Positions 24,936-39,004 are shown, numbered from the stretch's first letter. The stretch is DNA of 64,000 nucleotides from Populus alba (GCF_005239225.2 NC_133301.1:12090318-12154317), one strand, 5' to 3'. Notes: a model not told the origin generated them from the letters alone. Numbers and translations are program-made.

Positions 24936-26096
24936 ATGACGAGCCTGTTTTTTTAATATTTTTTTTAAAAACAAGCTAAAAGGGCTTAATAGCAGAATGG
25001 GACTTGTTAAAAAGGAGGAATTTTAATGGTAGGATGTATGGTTACGATGAACCAATTAGAAAGGTATATATAGGAATATAACTAGAAACAATTACAGTAT
25101 TCAGTTATTTAAAATTTTTTTATTTCATGTGGCACTTAATTTTCTTCATAATTAGTGATTATATTTGACGTTTTCTCATCAAGACTTTTCAAGGAAAAAG
25201 AGACCCCATGAGTCATCATTATCAATAATATATTTAGAAAAATATATATATTATTTTAGAAATAAATAGTGACAATAACTCTAATAATTTAGAAAGCATA
25301 CCTTTAATCATCTATGTGTAGTCCCTTGTGCTAGAAAACGACGTTCCAAAATGCATGTCAATTTGTTTTGAATGATTTGATCTTCACCAAACTTTGAGAC
25401 AAGACAGTATTTTGGCATGTACAGCCTTTCTTCTCACTGTTCACGTCGAAAGACTTTTCAGAGAAGTCCTTATCCTCTCGTTTGCAGTCAACACGCTCGA
25501 GGAGAAATATTTACCATTTTTGTTGATTTTACACATCGCACCCAACATTAGGTACCTGGAATAAGAAATGGGAGCCCTGCAATCAATGGTGTGTTTCCAC
25601 TCCTGCAAAATATGGCAGCAGCCGCTCACAAAATATAAAGAAATCAGTCTTCTGGGTTCAGTTTGTAACCACAGAATCCACACCTAGAAACCGAAGAAAC
25701 CCAGTTTCTCTGACCTTATTTTTTTTATCAGCAACCGCTGCACCACACCATGGTAATAAATATATTAAAGGAATAGTATTAAAGCTGCTTCACAATGTCA
25801 TATTCGCCTAAGAAACAGTATGCGCATTAAACTGATGCATAAACAAATCAGAGAAGAATCATCAAACAAGGTCTCAGATATAGAAAATGTGAGCTCCGGA
25901 GAGCATACAAGGCCATATATAACCAATATGTTCCAAAGATACTAAAAAGAAAAGCACAAGAATGCTATACAAAGAAACCAACTGTGGAGGAAAAAAATAT
26001 GTAACATCAGAGTGAGCAGCAAATAAGTATGCTGCCTACAACTAAAATCCTAAGCAATACTGTCTGCATCCATGCTAGCTGCAAGAATTCTCCAAG
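24936..26096. other. intergenic DNA and probable 3' UTR of TET8-like gene
   Basis: The last 300 bases or so are the likely 3' untranslated part of the minus-strand tetraspanin. At 25440-25700 the sequence is more balanced in composition, with an 80-codon minus-strand frame that I cannot assign. Confidence 0.5.
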
Positions 26097-27937
26097 TTAA
26101 GGGTGCTTCCATCCAGAAGAGTAAGAATTGTTGTCCCTTCTGTTGTTCCTAAAAGCACAGCACCCGACGGAGTACACAATGATGAGGAATACGAGAAAAA
26201 TAATGTTGATAACAGCCACCTTCTTCCAATCCCTCCTGAGGTTGTCCAGCAGTCCAGCTTTGCAAGAGTTGCAGTTAAAGCAGAGTACATCTGCTTGATT
26301 ATCCCATGCAGCGCAGTCAGGATCGGAGGTGGAATTTGTAGATGTCTTCTCCCAGTTAGTCGGTGATTTATAAAGAAAGCCACAGCTATCTGATGGCTTA
26401 CAGCAGCCAGCCTGCCAAAACAATAAAGAAACATCAGAACCCAGTGTAGAGTTATGAACACTTCAAGAAGAAGAAGTCTAATGCAATAATACCTACATAC
26501 ATGTCAGGGTTCACAGAACACTATTTACCAAGCGTTCATAGAAACAATTGAAGAACTACACAAAAATTATGTCAAATAAATAAATTATCTAAGGGTAATA
26601 ATAACCCCTTCGGCTAAAGAAATGAATATCCATTTTCTTGTCCCAGGGTAATCAGCTCAGTTCATACGGCCGTGAAAGGCCATCGAGGAATAGAGACCCC
26701 CTACCGCCCCATACAAAAACAATTAGTAGATGATAAAAATATTAATGATCAAAGGTAATTAACCATAATGATTGAGGAATAAAAGAGGGTCATTTCCCCC
26801 AATTCATTACAACTCAAGCACAAGGTCAAGCTAAGCAAAAATGGGGTATATTTCACACATCAGCACCATAGGAAGGATCACTAGCCACAGAATCCCAGCA
26901 AAGGATACTGTAAAAGATAAAAGAAATGAGAACAAATGATATATATATATATATAAAAAAAAAATCACCACAAAAGAATCATATTCTTCATACAGTAACC
27001 TAAATAGTGTTCTTGCTTTCCTTTCTAAAGCTATAATAAACTAGAAACAACTGCGAATAATCTAAATAACAAAGAAAGAAAGAGAAATAATTGAAAAAAT
27101 CCCTTATTCCTATATCACAAAGAATAAAGCTTTTTTTTTTTGGTCATTATGATAATATTGATCAAAAATATTAATCACAACATTCTTAATCCACAATTAC
27201 ACACAGAAAATTGTACTGACATCTAACGATGACCAGTAACCCATCATGACTCACGAGTGACATCTCGTTTCTTCAATAGGAAAGAAAAATACTAATATTG
27301 AAAATTATCATCGTAGATTTAACATTATTTCTTCTTAACAACAAAAACTTAGATCTAACAAAAAAAAGAAAAACCGCAAAGTCAAACAATAACTCAGAAG
27401 CATTAAAAAAAAAAAAGATAAAAAAAATACCTGAAGAGCAGACAGATGGCGGGTATACAAGACTTCAACAGTATCATTCGCGAATTTCTGGTTAAAATCA
27501 CTGCAAACTTTAGCATCAATCAAACAACTCTTAATCTTCCTCCAGTTCTTCTGATTGCCCACTCTCTTCTGCAACCAATTTGAATAATCTCCCAACTTAT
27601 ACTCCTTATACCCCTTCCCGGACAAAACTTGACCGGCACCTTTATTGGTCACGACAAAAGCGAAAATCGTGAAGCAGAAGAGCAAGACGATGAGGAGAAA
27701 CATGACTAGGAGGTAAGTCCAGAGAAGCCATGACACGCGACAACACGCGCCAATTAGGCCAGCTAGAGAGACTAGTAAGAGAAAGACACCCAAGATAATA
27801 ACTGGGGTGTCGAAGAACTTATCACATTCTGATGTCCCTTTGTTTTTTAACCATATCCCTGCCCACAGGATGGGGATTGAGAGCAGGAAGGTTATGAAAT
27901 TCAGGATTCCTACCAAGTTGTTGCTTAAACGAAACAT
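26097..27937 (-). CDS. tetraspanin, TET8-like, 2 exons, 273 aa
   Basis: A four-pass membrane protein that organises plasma-membrane microdomains; Arabidopsis TET8 marks exosome-like vesicles. Exon 1 is 27937-27431 (169 codons) and exon 2 is 26411-26097 (104 codons plus stop), with a 1019-bp phase-0 intron. The total of 273 residues equals, from memory, the length of AtTET8. Membrane segments lie near 8-30, 45-66, 70-96 and 234-258. The large loop carries the plant signature GCCKP (G171-P175) followed by CGF, CAAW and CFNCNSC, giving the cysteines for loop disulphides. A juxtamembrane CC pair follows TM4 (VGCCAF), a probable palmitoylation site. The C-terminal tail is short and polar. A second, divergent tetraspanin lies 12 kb away in the opposite orientation. 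Confidence 0.95.
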
Positions 27938-28020
27938 CGTTCTTCTTGTTTGGTTGCGGAGAATATGAAACAGAAAAGAAAGGAGCGTTTGTTGGGTTTT
28001 GATAGGGGGGGGGAGAAGGC

Positions 28021-28028
28021 TATTTATA
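28021..28028 (-). promoter_or_regulatory. TATA box of TET8-like gene
   Basis: TATAAATA on the minus strand, 84 bp upstream of the start codon at 27937. Transcription would start near 27990. Confidence 0.75.
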
Positions 28029-28115
28029 ATGATTAGTGATGGAGGAGGGGGAGGAAGATGGGGGAGGAGGTTGCAGGGAAGGTTCTTTCTATTTAGCCTG
28101 GGACGTTACGACTAC

Positions 28116-28151
28116 ACGCGCTAAAGGACGCGTATTTATTGAGTCACGCGT
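28116..28151. promoter_or_regulatory. cluster of three CGCG boxes upstream of TET8-like gene
   Basis: ACGCGC (28116-28121), ACGCGT (28128-28133) and CACGCGTG (28145-28152) lie within about 37 bp, some 90-130 bp upstream of the TATA box. The vCGCGb motif is the known binding site of calmodulin-binding CAMTA factors and the core of the rapid stress response element. Function here is inferred. Confidence 0.6.
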
Positions 28152-28152
28152 G

Positions 28153-30779
28153 GTTAGTTGAAAGGCGTCGGGTTTCTTATTAATATTACAATCCGCAACG
28201 GATACAAAGAGTAGCGGTCAACGTGTATGGATGTGACAGTTCAGTAATTAGCAAAACTATGTGTTTCAAAAACTTTTTAACGGAGGAGTTATCTCTACTT
28301 TTTAATTAATTAATTAGTGTAAATCCTTCTTTAATGCTTGGTGTTTTATTTAGATTTTGTTTAGGATTCTGAATTTATCTTCTTTCTTTCTCGTGCAAAT
28401 CTTAAATCTAATGTAATTTTTCATTAATTGCATGTTTTTTTTTATGGTAGAAAAGTGCTTTAGCAAAAAAATTATTTTTACTTTATTTTTATGTGTTTTT
28501 AGATAGTTTTAATGGATTTGTGTCAAAAATAAATTTTAAAAATAAAAAAATATATTATTTCAAATTATTTTTAAAAATATATATTTTTAAAAAATAATTT
28601 CTACCATAATATTAAACAGGCTCTAAATCACTTCTAATTTTATAATAATCAATATAAATTTATGACTTTATATAATAAAATAAATAAATACATCATTGAA
28701 ATTTGTTTCATTATATTTAAAATATTTGTTTTTTTTAAGAATGATAATATATAATTTTATGTTTTTATTTGAATAAATATTTTTCGTTAATTACAATGCA
28801 AATCTAAATACGAAATAGCTGTAAAATAATTGATTTTTATTATTTTAAAAAATATTAAAAATATTACTCACAAAATGTGTCTATGAACAAAAATACCACA
28901 GAAAGAATTAGTTGTTCAAGACAAAATAAAAATAAGAAAGGATTACATATTAATTATTAGCCAATTACATGCTTTACAGATTACAATAATGAAATGATAA
29001 AGTCTTCCTTTTAAAAGCAATTAATAAAATAAAGTTTCAGAGGGAGCCGTTAGGTAGCAGTCTTCCGGTGACCCCGTCGGCTATACTACCAACATGCGCC
29101 CGTCACGTGTCACCCATCGCGGCTTGTCGGCGTGGTAACTATGAATGAGGGGTAACCGGCATGTCCCACACGCGTCCACTTCTAAATCAGGCAAATTATT
29201 ATTATTATTATTTGCTATTTGTGATGATAAAAATCCAAAATCAGTCAACGTATAACCGCGTTTACTATGAACTCATGTTTTGCGTTTGTGTATTCTTTCT
29301 TGCTTTTTTACTTTTTTTCAAAAACAATGTTTTAAAGGATGATAATGATTTTTTTATTTAAAAATATATTAAAATAATATATTTTTTATTTTTAAAAAAT
29401 TATTTTTGATATTAGTATATCAAAATGATATATAAATATTAAAAAATATAAATTTTAAAAAAAAAAAATCTTATTTTTTTCAAAAACATTTTTGAAACAT
29501 AAAAACAAATATACCTGAATTCTTTCATGGTGTTTGGAAGTGTGAATTTTTTTATATTTTTTGGGTGTTTTAAAAGTGTATTATATTAGAAAAATATTAA
29601 ATTGTTTTTATTAGTATTTTTTTAATTATTTTAATATGTTGATGTAAAAAAAAATAATATATATTTTTAAGTAAAATATTATTTTAAAAAACATGGTGTA
29701 ATAAGCTTAGAAAAGCTAAATAAGAATATAATTCTGACTCTTGAAAAAGAATTATGGATCCCAAGAAATTCTTATAAAATCAAAATGTTCCGGTCATAAA
29801 TTATTTATACCTAATATTGTTGAAAAGGAAAAACAAGATATTTATGCATCTAACTCACAAGTCAACATTAATATTGATCTAGTAGTATTACTATATTGCT
29901 ATAAAAATAAAAATACAAATTTAATCTTTAAGAAATGCACTTATGAGGAGGGACAAATACGAACTTCGAAGGGGAGTAGTCTTCTCCTTTAAAAAAAATA
30001 TGAGGATTTCCAGGTAAAAATAAAAAAAAAAAAAAAAAGCTACAATAAAAACCAGCATAGGTATTTAATTTTAATAATATATGAAAGCTTGGCTGAGAAT
30101 GAGATATTCAAATTGTCCATCTTCTTCTTCTTCTTCTTCTTCTTTTTCAAAACCGCGAAAGTCATGCAACCAGCAAAGAAATTAGGTAAAATGTTGGCAA
30201 TAAGTCTGCACAGTAGACACGAAAACACTAGGATGGCTGGCTTTACTTCAATGTCCACACGGTCACGGCATTTTTATGGATTCTAACTATATGTGTGACC
30301 CGTGTTTTTCGTGGATTAAATATTTTTAGTTTTTATAAAAATATTACTTATACATGTAATCAAATAAATTAAAAATTATATATTAATAAATCGATAAAAA
30401 ATCATTAATAACATCTAAAAACAAAACTTGAAAAATCAAGAGACAAATATAGATCAACATATTAAATTTTAAAAAATAAAACATTAAATTGATTGAATAA
30501 ATTAAAAAGAAAAAAAGAAATAACATGTAAGGCTACACATATTAAAAATATCATCTAAAAATAAATATTTTTTACTTTTCAAAAACATAATTTATCTATA
30601 TAAAAGATAAAAACAAAACCATAAATGAACCAGACCACTCCTAAAATCAAACACACAAAAAAATCAATATTTTTTAAACGAAGCACCTGAATAAAATAAA
30701 AGAGATGAGGTTTTATCTATTTCTTTTCAATTGCTTCATTTAAAGTTATATTTTCATGGCAACCACAATTATCAAACTC
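28153..30779. other. repeat-rich intergenic DNA
   Basis: AT-rich DNA with copies of a short interspersed repeat (about 28480-28620, 29321-29520, 29521-29700), a GC-rich island (29041-29175, listed separately) and a (TTC)n run at 30121-30147. No convincing gene. Confidence 0.55.
29041..29175. other. isolated GC-rich island with G-box
   Basis: About 135 bp of GC-rich sequence in AT-rich DNA, containing a G-box CACGTG (29104-29109) and an ACGCGT (about 29171). No frame of note. It may be a promoter relic or conserved non-coding element, about 1.1 kb upstream of the TET8-like gene. Confidence 0.4.
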
Positions 30780-30839
30780 AGCCTGGGGTGAGACTTGGTT
30801 AAGGGGGTCAGGTTCCAGTTATATAGGTTGACTCCGGTC

Positions 30840-31435
30840 AACCTGAAAAAATTAGAAAAAAGATATTTGAGATTTTAATATTTTAATATTTTATATGAAA
30901 TAATTAAGAAATAATTCATGTGGATATAGGTTATACATATTATAAACAATTAAGTTTAAAAGATTATTTTAAAAGGTTTTTTATCTCACATTCAAAAAAT
31001 ATTTTTTTTCTTGTGAACAAAGAGTATATATACTAAAAGGCTTCAAATCCCATATTGAAAAAATAAAACATTCTTCAATTATTTATATAGTAAACTTCAA
31101 AATGACTCAAGTAACAAATTGAAAATTTTGAGGAAAAAAAATGGTCTCTAAGTAGAATAAAAAACACATTTATAAAAACAAAAAAGGGGTCTCTACTCGG
31201 CGTGTTAACCAATTTACTCTGGGTCAATATCAAACCCAAATTTTAAATGAAACATACCCGACTAAGTCCCAAGGGTCACCCGAAAAACATTTTAAAAAAA
31301 ATATTTGATGTTTTAATATTTGTTATGAAAAATTAAAAAACAATTCATGTGGATATAAGCTATACATGTTGTAAATTATTAAGTTTAAAAAATTATTTAA
31401 AAAGATTTTTTTATCTCACATTGGAAAGATATTAT
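30840..31435. repeat. pair of diverged direct repeats, about 160 bp each
   Basis: About 30840-31010 and 31279-31430 share the order of AATTCATGTGGATATA(A)G, TTATACAT, TTAAGTTTAAAA and TTTATCTCACATT, with an offset of about 430 bp. A third short TTATCTCACATTGAAAAAA occurs at about 31478. The text between carries GGGTCAA/GACCC-rich phrases typical of worn plant repeats. Confidence 0.7.
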
Positions 31436-31496
31436 TTTATTCTTCTAAGGTGAAGTATTTAAACCAAAAATGTTTATTATCTCACATTGAAAAAAA

Positions 31497-31504
31497 TATA
31501 TATA

Positions 31505-31534
<30 letters not shown>
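31497..31534. repeat. (TA)n microsatellite
   Basis: An almost pure TA run with one interruption. No gene context. Confidence 0.95.
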
Positions 31535-31535
<1 letters not shown>

Positions 31536-31687
31536 AAAGTTTCCGGGCAGGAGAAAAAACACATTTGAGAAAAAAAGGTCCCTGCCAGGTTTGTGACCCA
31601 AGTTTTGGTTTGACCCAGCGGGTTGATCGGATTTACTCCAAGCTAATTACAGGCCTAAATTTTGAATGAACCTGCCAACGTCATTAG

Positions 31688-31850
31688 GTCCTGGTGGCAG
31701 CAGTGCCCAACATTATTAAGTCCTCGTGGGAAGCAGGGCCCAACACTATTGATTTTGTTGGTAGCAGGGTTCAACTCTATTGGGTCCTCCTAGGAGACAA
31801 GGCCCATCGCTATTGTGTTTTGCTGGGCAACACGACCCAACTCTATTGGA
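31688..31850. repeat. minisatellite, about five units of 31-35 bp
   Basis: Diverged units begin near 31688, 31720, 31754, 31785 and 31818. Each has the plan GTCCT(G/C)(G/C)TGG.AGCAGGGCCCAAC followed by CTATTG. The unit is GC-richer than its surroundings. A 100-codon frame crosses it but follows only the repeat and is probably chance. Confidence 0.8.
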
Positions 31851-34800
31851 AGAAAAGATATTCAACTAGCCCGACCTCAAATGAAAAAAAAATTATTATC
31901 ACCCAACTTTTGTACAATATAAAAAAAGTCTCATCAATTTATTTTTTTTTATTGTATGAAAAACTTTACATAAGAGAAAAGAAAAAAAAAATCTAAAGAG
32001 ACAAAAAAAAAACTGAATATATTTGGGTCTGGCTATGAGCCAAACTCAATAGCATTGGGTTTGACTATCAAGTCAGACCTAGAAGCTTTTGGCACAGAAA
32101 CACACAAAATACAACGCCCCCAAAAATACTTTTTGACTAAAAAATAGCAAAAACAACGCCTTTATGACGCTACAGTGTGGCCCATAGTGCAAACACTTTA
32201 TGTCTATAGTGTAATTCACAATGCAATAAGTCTATGTTCAAAGTAAATGTACAATATTTTTGCCATACCTTTTAAAGTATAGTATAATATTGGTATGAAT
32301 AAATGTTTTTTTTTAATTCTAAAAATATATTGGTTTGTAAGTGTTATTTTCCTTTTAAATATCAGTTTGATACTACTAAATATCAGTTTGATACTGGTAA
32401 AAAATTATTAGAAAACAATCTTTTTCCCTACCTATTTTTTTCTCTACAAACTCTTTGATTATATTTATCATAAACATAACAAAAGTTCTGAAGAACTTGT
32501 AGAAGTTTATGTCTATAAGTTTCAAGGATTTTCTTTATCATGAAGGTATATTATATTAATTTTGCAACAAATATAGTGGAGACAATTAACATCGTAAAGA
32601 TAGTGATATTCTCTCCAAGCTTATTTCTATACCACCAACTTAACAAATTTAAGGTATTAATCCGCAATGAAATCCAGACTATAATAAATCAAGAGTTTAT
32701 GAAGCAAGATTATTTTGATGGAATGAATTTTGTTCATTGAAAAGACAAGATGATGTTCTTGTTTATAACTTTAAAGATCTTTTACATCCTTGATCTGAAT
32801 CTGTTTGAAATTTCTGCATCTATACTTAAAAATAATGATCAATTAAAGGGAAATCATAAGAAACAAGATGAAGATGAATGGTTGTGCAGAGACCACATCC
32901 TCAATAATTTTTCAAATTATTTATATGATTTTCTTACATCTATAAAGTCTTTCACATGAAATCTGAAAATCATTGGAATACAAATGTCAAATACAAAACC
33001 AAAAAAACAAGGCTCCTTTACACACACACTAAAATTAATTAATTAATTAATGATGCATGATACATCCTATCAGTTATTCAATTAATTTAATTAAAGGGTT
33101 GCCTTTTAAATTTTATAAATATATTAGAATGAAAAGATATGTTTTTAAATTTTATAGACACATGAGTATGAAAAGATGTTATTTTTCTTTTAAATATCAA
33201 TTTGATAACGAAAAAAATCAATTAGAAAACATTCTTCTTCTTTTTTATTTTTTCCTTACAAGCTATTTGTTTATATTTATATCATAAACAAATTAATAAA
33301 TTTTAATAAATTTATAGAAGTTGTTGTCTATCAATTTAAAGACTTTATTATATACTAAATGTATATTATTTTAACTCTACAAAAAAATATAATTAAAAAT
33401 TTAAACTTTAAAAATCATAATCTTCATATCTCTAAATCTGTTTTATATGCCCACATTTGATGCAATTAAAAAGAAGAGAGACTTTATCTTAATGTTTGTG
33501 TTCGGTGCACTGAAAAATATACGTTCCTTATCGGATGCTATTTGAGCAAGAAAAGGAAATAAAGTTGAACAATTTGATTTTTGAATCTCAGCAATTTGGC
33601 CCTCTTGTTTTTGTTTTTTTTTTTTTTTTTTAATGTTAGTGTAGTGTGTGCTTACACAAGTCAATTTTTTTTTTTTTTTTTTTCTCATGTCGTATCCTTA
33701 CCAAGTCAATTTTTTTAGCAATTTGATCTTTTCACACAAAGCACTTACCTGCTTTGGCCAGGGCTCTAAGAAATCTTAATAAATAATTATAAGGTTAAGA
33801 AAGAGGACTGACGAAGAACACGTGGAGCTGTGGAATTGTAGATTGTACTTATCAAATAAAAAGATACGCTAATGTATAAGGTTGTGTGCAAGTTTCACAT
33901 GCACTGCTAACCCATGTACTAATATTTTCCAAAAATACAGAGACGGAAACTGCCTAGAAACTTACAATGCCGCGTTTAGCTCCAGAAATACGATGGTCCT
34001 GCTCTTGAAGGGTACAATATATTTTACCAGATTTTTATTTATCTATTTTGAACAGCACATTTATAAATTTTATAACTGCCGGATGACATTTTTGGACCAA
34101 GAACTAGTTTTGTGACCTCTTCTGCGTTAGGCGGTAAGTCAACATATTGCCGCTGCATCGATCTTGAACTTGTTTATTACTCAAGCTCAATCTCTCTCTC
34201 TCTCTCCTTTCCTTCCTTTTGTTCTTTCTTTTAATCTATTTTTGTTATATGCTAACCATTCCATGACGGTTTTGCAGGCTCTGCCATTATATATTGTCAC
34301 AATCCACATGATCTCCTCACAGAGACAGAGCCAGAAAGCTACGGAAATCACGTTCTATGTACATTGTGAATGGCATTGTCAGCGAGACAGCGCTATATGA
34401 TATCCATGTAAACATTTCATTTTATATGAAAGAAGCCTTTTTGGCCCTCTGTGATAATTTGTCACGAGGCAGCGTGGTGGTGGTGCGCATACTATATACT
34501 CGGATGGCTTGTTTCCGATGCTCTGCACCTGCAAATTATGGCAATCTAGCTAGTGTAGTTTAACAGTATAATAAATCATATCCCCACTTGACAATAAAGG
34601 AAATCCCAATATTTTCCCAGTAATCGCTTGATGTTTAATTAAGCCAAAAGAACCTTCTTAACATGATCACATGGCATTTGATGCTTTGGTCAATCTGTCA
34701 GTGAGAGCAACCTTTTAAGAAGAAGGTTCTCATTTTCTGTTAATGCTTTGAATATCACCATACATCTCTAGCTTTATGGCTGTAGAAGCAAAGTAGTTGA

Positions 34801-35920
34801 TCAGAGCTCCCGAGAAGCTTTGATGCAAATTAAAGGTAACAAGGTGACATGCATAGATTAGTGGCGCTGATTAAGAAAATTACCATCCCGTCACGTCAAG
34901 GTAAGCAAAATTGGAATGGAAGCAACTATCAAGCAAAGTAGAGGTTGTTGGTGATGGTGGTTGTTGCTGATCCACCAGCAAGGACGATAGCTTTTGCTTG
35001 CAAACTCTTCTTCTATGAGGACTGGTAATCAAATTGCTTCACTTTTGAGGTTATTTAATTGGAGCATGATTAACGGACAAAGGGACAGGTCCCCCCACTT
35101 TGACCAAGGAATTTTTTGTTTCTTTGTTTGTGTAATGCTCGAATTCCTTAGATATATACCTCTTACGAGCATATGGTAAGGGTAGCCAAATTAAATGTCA
35201 ACATCCGACCACGGATTCAGCACCGGAACTAAACACAAAATCCACAGACATGGCTTGGCCCCATTCTTCAATCCATCTCTCCAATAAATACTTATAATTA
35301 ATATGCCTCACACTTCCACAGGAATCAAAAGGGAGGCACAGTGGCTGGTTCCAGAACTTTTAAGGGTTTTAGACTTCCGCATACAGTAGCTGCGTTTTAC
35401 CTCAGCCAGTTTCATTCCTGAACTTATGCTAAATGTCCATCAAAAAAACAAAAACTTAGGCTAACGATTACAATGGTGACAAGAGTAAAAGCATTGCTAA
35501 GCAATCGTAAACACCCTGGTTGCTGTTCTAGCTTCTTGTCCTTTCCACCAAATCCTCAAAGAGCCATCTCAGGCTTGTTGATATCCTATTCTAGATTCCA
35601 GAGAAATCCACCCCAAACTCTGTGATAGAACCATTTTGACCTCATTATATGTATACTTTTTAAGTTCTAATAATCAACAAGGTAACACACTCAAAGGTTG
35701 CACCCCTAACAGTGAAGAATAACAATTAACAGTACAATGAAAATAAACAAATTAGAAACCAGCACAAAACATCTGCAATAATTCATGTCAATTCAACAAA
35801 CTGACAAGGAATTCCAAACAGTGCCTTATTAATTCATAGTCAAAGCACAACCACAAATGTAGCTAGAAGAAAATGAGAAGATGAATACGGCCAGAGACTG
35901 TTCAGCTCACTGATGTGAGA
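31851..35920. other. repeat-rich intergenic DNA, no gene seen
   Basis: Contains a diverged direct repeat pair (listed separately), long poly-T tracts (about 33613-33632 and 33666-33681), and sequence of more even composition at 33880-35600 with short unassignable frames. The last few hundred bases before 35921 are the probable 3' UTR of COX6b. Confidence 0.5.
32335..33395. repeat. diverged direct repeats flanking about 0.6 kb
   Basis: About 32335-32575 and 33110-33395 share TGTTATTTTTC-TTTTAAATATCA.TTTGATA, TTAGAAAACA, TTATATTTAT.ATAAACA and TTTATAGAAGTT-like stretches in the same order. They resemble worn terminal repeats, but no primer site, polypurine tract or target duplication was found. 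Confidence 0.55.
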
Positions 35921-38102
35921 TCAAAGGGGACCTGGAAATGTTCCATTCTCCCTCTGCTCATTCCACCTCTCGACCTGCAGCAATTCATTCACATGAAAAA
36001 GAAAGAAACAATGATCAATTACAATGGTAAAAAAAATTTATTGACTCTAAATGCAAATCACTGCCACTTCAAGCACTAAAGACAATATTCTACAAAACAG
36101 ATTCCATTTAAGAGGCTGAAATATATAATAGACCAATTATGGTATATTCCAAGACAACATCTCACTGACTACTGACAACTCAGAGAGATGACATACAATG
36201 TTTGAGTCAAAGTTAAAATAGTAGAAGGTATGATTCAATATACAAGAGTGGTGAACATAGCATTGCAGCATTAATCAAGAACAGACTAAGTCAGCACATA
36301 AAATATTCTGTCTTATAAACTTTTCATTCAATCCTAAACTATATCTTACCACTGACTGGATGCTTCCACATTCTAAGTAATGGCATGTTAAAGCACCAAA
36401 TGCAGAGATATTCTGTTTACATGTAATCTAGGCCCAAATATTTGTCTATGTTGGCCAGGGAATGAAAGAAAATAGGTCATGCAAAAAGATCTCTATTAGA
36501 ATCTCAGATTCATAATACGTCAATCAGATACTAACAAGCATAATCAACATGGAGCTTTACTTAGGAATTTTACTTTTCTTATTAGTCTAAAAAACCTGAT
36601 GTCATTTGGATTAAATATTAATCATATAACTTTCTAAGGATTCTTTTTCCAATAAGGATTAGGATTTAGACCTAGTGCTAGTACAAATAAAGCTGCCTAG
36701 CTTATTTTTCAGACATGTTTTGTATATTATCGATCATAATATGTTTAAAAGGTTGTCTGCAAACCCTAAACCTATTTTTCCAGTTCCAAGTTCAATTTTT
36801 TTCTAGTTTTTGCCATCAATTTATTGTTCTTTGTTGTTTTGAGTTGATTTCTCTTCCCACACTTCATCACTAATTATACTCTTGAGAAATTGACCAACAA
36901 GTTGTCAAACCTAAACTTTTATAGATAGAACAGCAAATATAGATGGCTTGTTGTTCCGCACAGATGACATGTGGAGAGCATGATGCTTGCGAGGTAAAAT
37001 GGGTTTCTAACATAAAGGCAAGCTTGTCTAATTTCTCAATATTGTAAATAAGCCCTTTGCTCAATATTGTAAATAAGCTCATACAACTGGTATCAGTGTA
37101 TTCCGATAGCAAATAGGAGCACTACAGTTTAAAACAAAATTGGCAATGTCGTGAAACACACCACATCATGCAGCATCAGACAGGCATGTTTACATTTAGC
37201 CTGACTCCCAAACCATGAATGATGCAATAACATTCACGATAATGCTACAATGCAAAGATGACATCCCACGTGAGTAAGAAACCACTTAAATTAATTCTAA
37301 ATTCAATAATTTGCCTTTTTTACTAGCAAACTTTCATTGAAAATCATTTGCCAACATTTTACAGAGAACTACAGTATATTAAAAAAAATGTCCTTGGCGG
37401 ATCATAAATTAATTGAGACAAAAAAAAAAGGCTCGGTATGCTCACCCACTCAGAGGGGCAAAGGGAACGGTAGTATTTAGCAAAACGTTCGCAATCATTA
37501 CCTTCATCACCCTTCGCTGCCACACACCTGCAGTCAATAATAATTACCGTTTATGGGGAAAAAAAAAAAAAGATAACCACTAAATAATAGACAGATAAAT
37601 GAAATAAAATCGACAAAGACTAATGAACAATACCTATGAAATTCAATGTAGCGGGTGAAACAGTGTCTGGTTTGATTTGTCGTAGGGAATCGATAATCAG
37701 CTGGAGCTGTTTTCAGCTCAATCTACGCAGTAAAACAATACCGTTATTACCCGAAGAAACATCACATCATTCTCAAACAACAGATAAAAAAAATAAAAAT
37801 CAATCACAATTTTCAAAATGTCTCATCGCTGTTTCCTTATTCTTAATTCGGAAAAAAAAAACCTAAATCTTAATGGATCACCCAAAAATCGTAAGCAATA
37901 GGAGGAATCAACCTAACTTAAATAATCAATTATTTGTAAAACATGAAAACATAGTACGTAAAATATAGAACACAGCCAGAAGATATAATAATTTTTTTGC
38001 AGATCCGAGGAATTGATTGTATGAAAATGAATTCGATTTCCTTTATTTTCAAATCCGGAAAGTGAAGATAGAGGAGAGATTGAAGAATACCTCTTTTCCC
38101 AT
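35921..38102 (-). CDS. cytochrome c oxidase subunit 6b, 4 exons, 78 aa
   Basis: A small intermembrane-space subunit of respiratory complex IV that helps hold the dimer together and borders the cytochrome c docking site. It is nuclear-encoded and imported through its twin cysteine motifs. Exons in transcription order: 38102-38091 (12 nt, MGKE), 37722-37634 (89 nt), 37527-37446 (82 nt) and 35974-35921 (54 nt), 237 nt in all with matching phases and GT-AG borders. The protein shows IELKTAPADYRFPTTNQTRH, then C-x9-C (CFTRYIEFHRC) and C-x10-C (CERFAKYYRSLC), and ends ENGTFPGPL. Plant COX6b has short forms of about this length and a long form with an acidic N-terminal extension; this is the short type. 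Exons are so small that simple frame searches miss the gene. The last intron is 1471 bp. Confidence 0.96.
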
Positions 38103-38243
38103 GGCTGCCAATAGCGATCGAATTCAGACAAGAGAAGCGAGAAATCAATCGAAAGAGTTCGAAGGGGGAGAGAGGCTCAGTATTGACTAATTAATTCTAT
38201 TTTTTTTCCTGCGGTTCGCCCGATTAACAATAAAATTGGGACC

Positions 38244-38249
38244 CACGTG
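38244..38249. promoter_or_regulatory. G-box in COX6b upstream region
   Basis: CACGTG about 142 bp upstream of the COX6b ATG, in CCCACGTGC context. No TATA box is evident, as is common for nuclear genes of respiratory subunits. The regulatory role is inferred. Confidence 0.4.
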
Positions 38250-38959
38250 CATAACGAAACGAAAAAATTGAGAGAGTCATGTTTGGGTACAAGAAGGCAT
38301 GGACTATGAATCGGGTTATGAACTACTGTTTGGTTGGCTTTGATATATATTAAACCCGAATTACAGTTTTTTTTATTGGACAAGACCGAGACCACTTAAC
38401 ATTTCTTTTATATATATATATATATAAAGTTGCAGTTCGAATCGTGTTTGATTAAAATTTAATTTTTTATATATATTTTTAGATAGTTTTAATGTGTTAT
38501 GTTAAAAATAATTTTAAAAAAATAAAAAAAATTATTATTTTGATATATTTTTAAACAAAAAAAATACTTTATATCACAACCGCTACAATATTTTTAAATA
38601 CACCCAAAACTTAGATGATAGTTGATAATGCATTTCTACTTGGAAAAAAGTGAAAATATTTAAGAATGTTAATATGAAAAAAATTACTAAACGCCATGTT
38701 TAATATGAAAAAAGAACTAATATTTTTTAATAATTTTTAATTTTTTAATATAAAAAAATTAAAAAATTATTTTAATATATTTTAAAACAAAAACAATTTA
38801 AACCATGATATCAAACACCATTAACCTACCTCCAAGGTTGTCTAGTTTTTGGTTTCAATGATACATAATAATCTCTTATGTGATTTACTCATTTTAAATA
38901 GTTTAATTTTCTTGCTTTAATGGGAAAATAAAAAGATAAAAAAAACATAGAAGAGTCAG

Positions 38960-39004
<45 letters not shown>
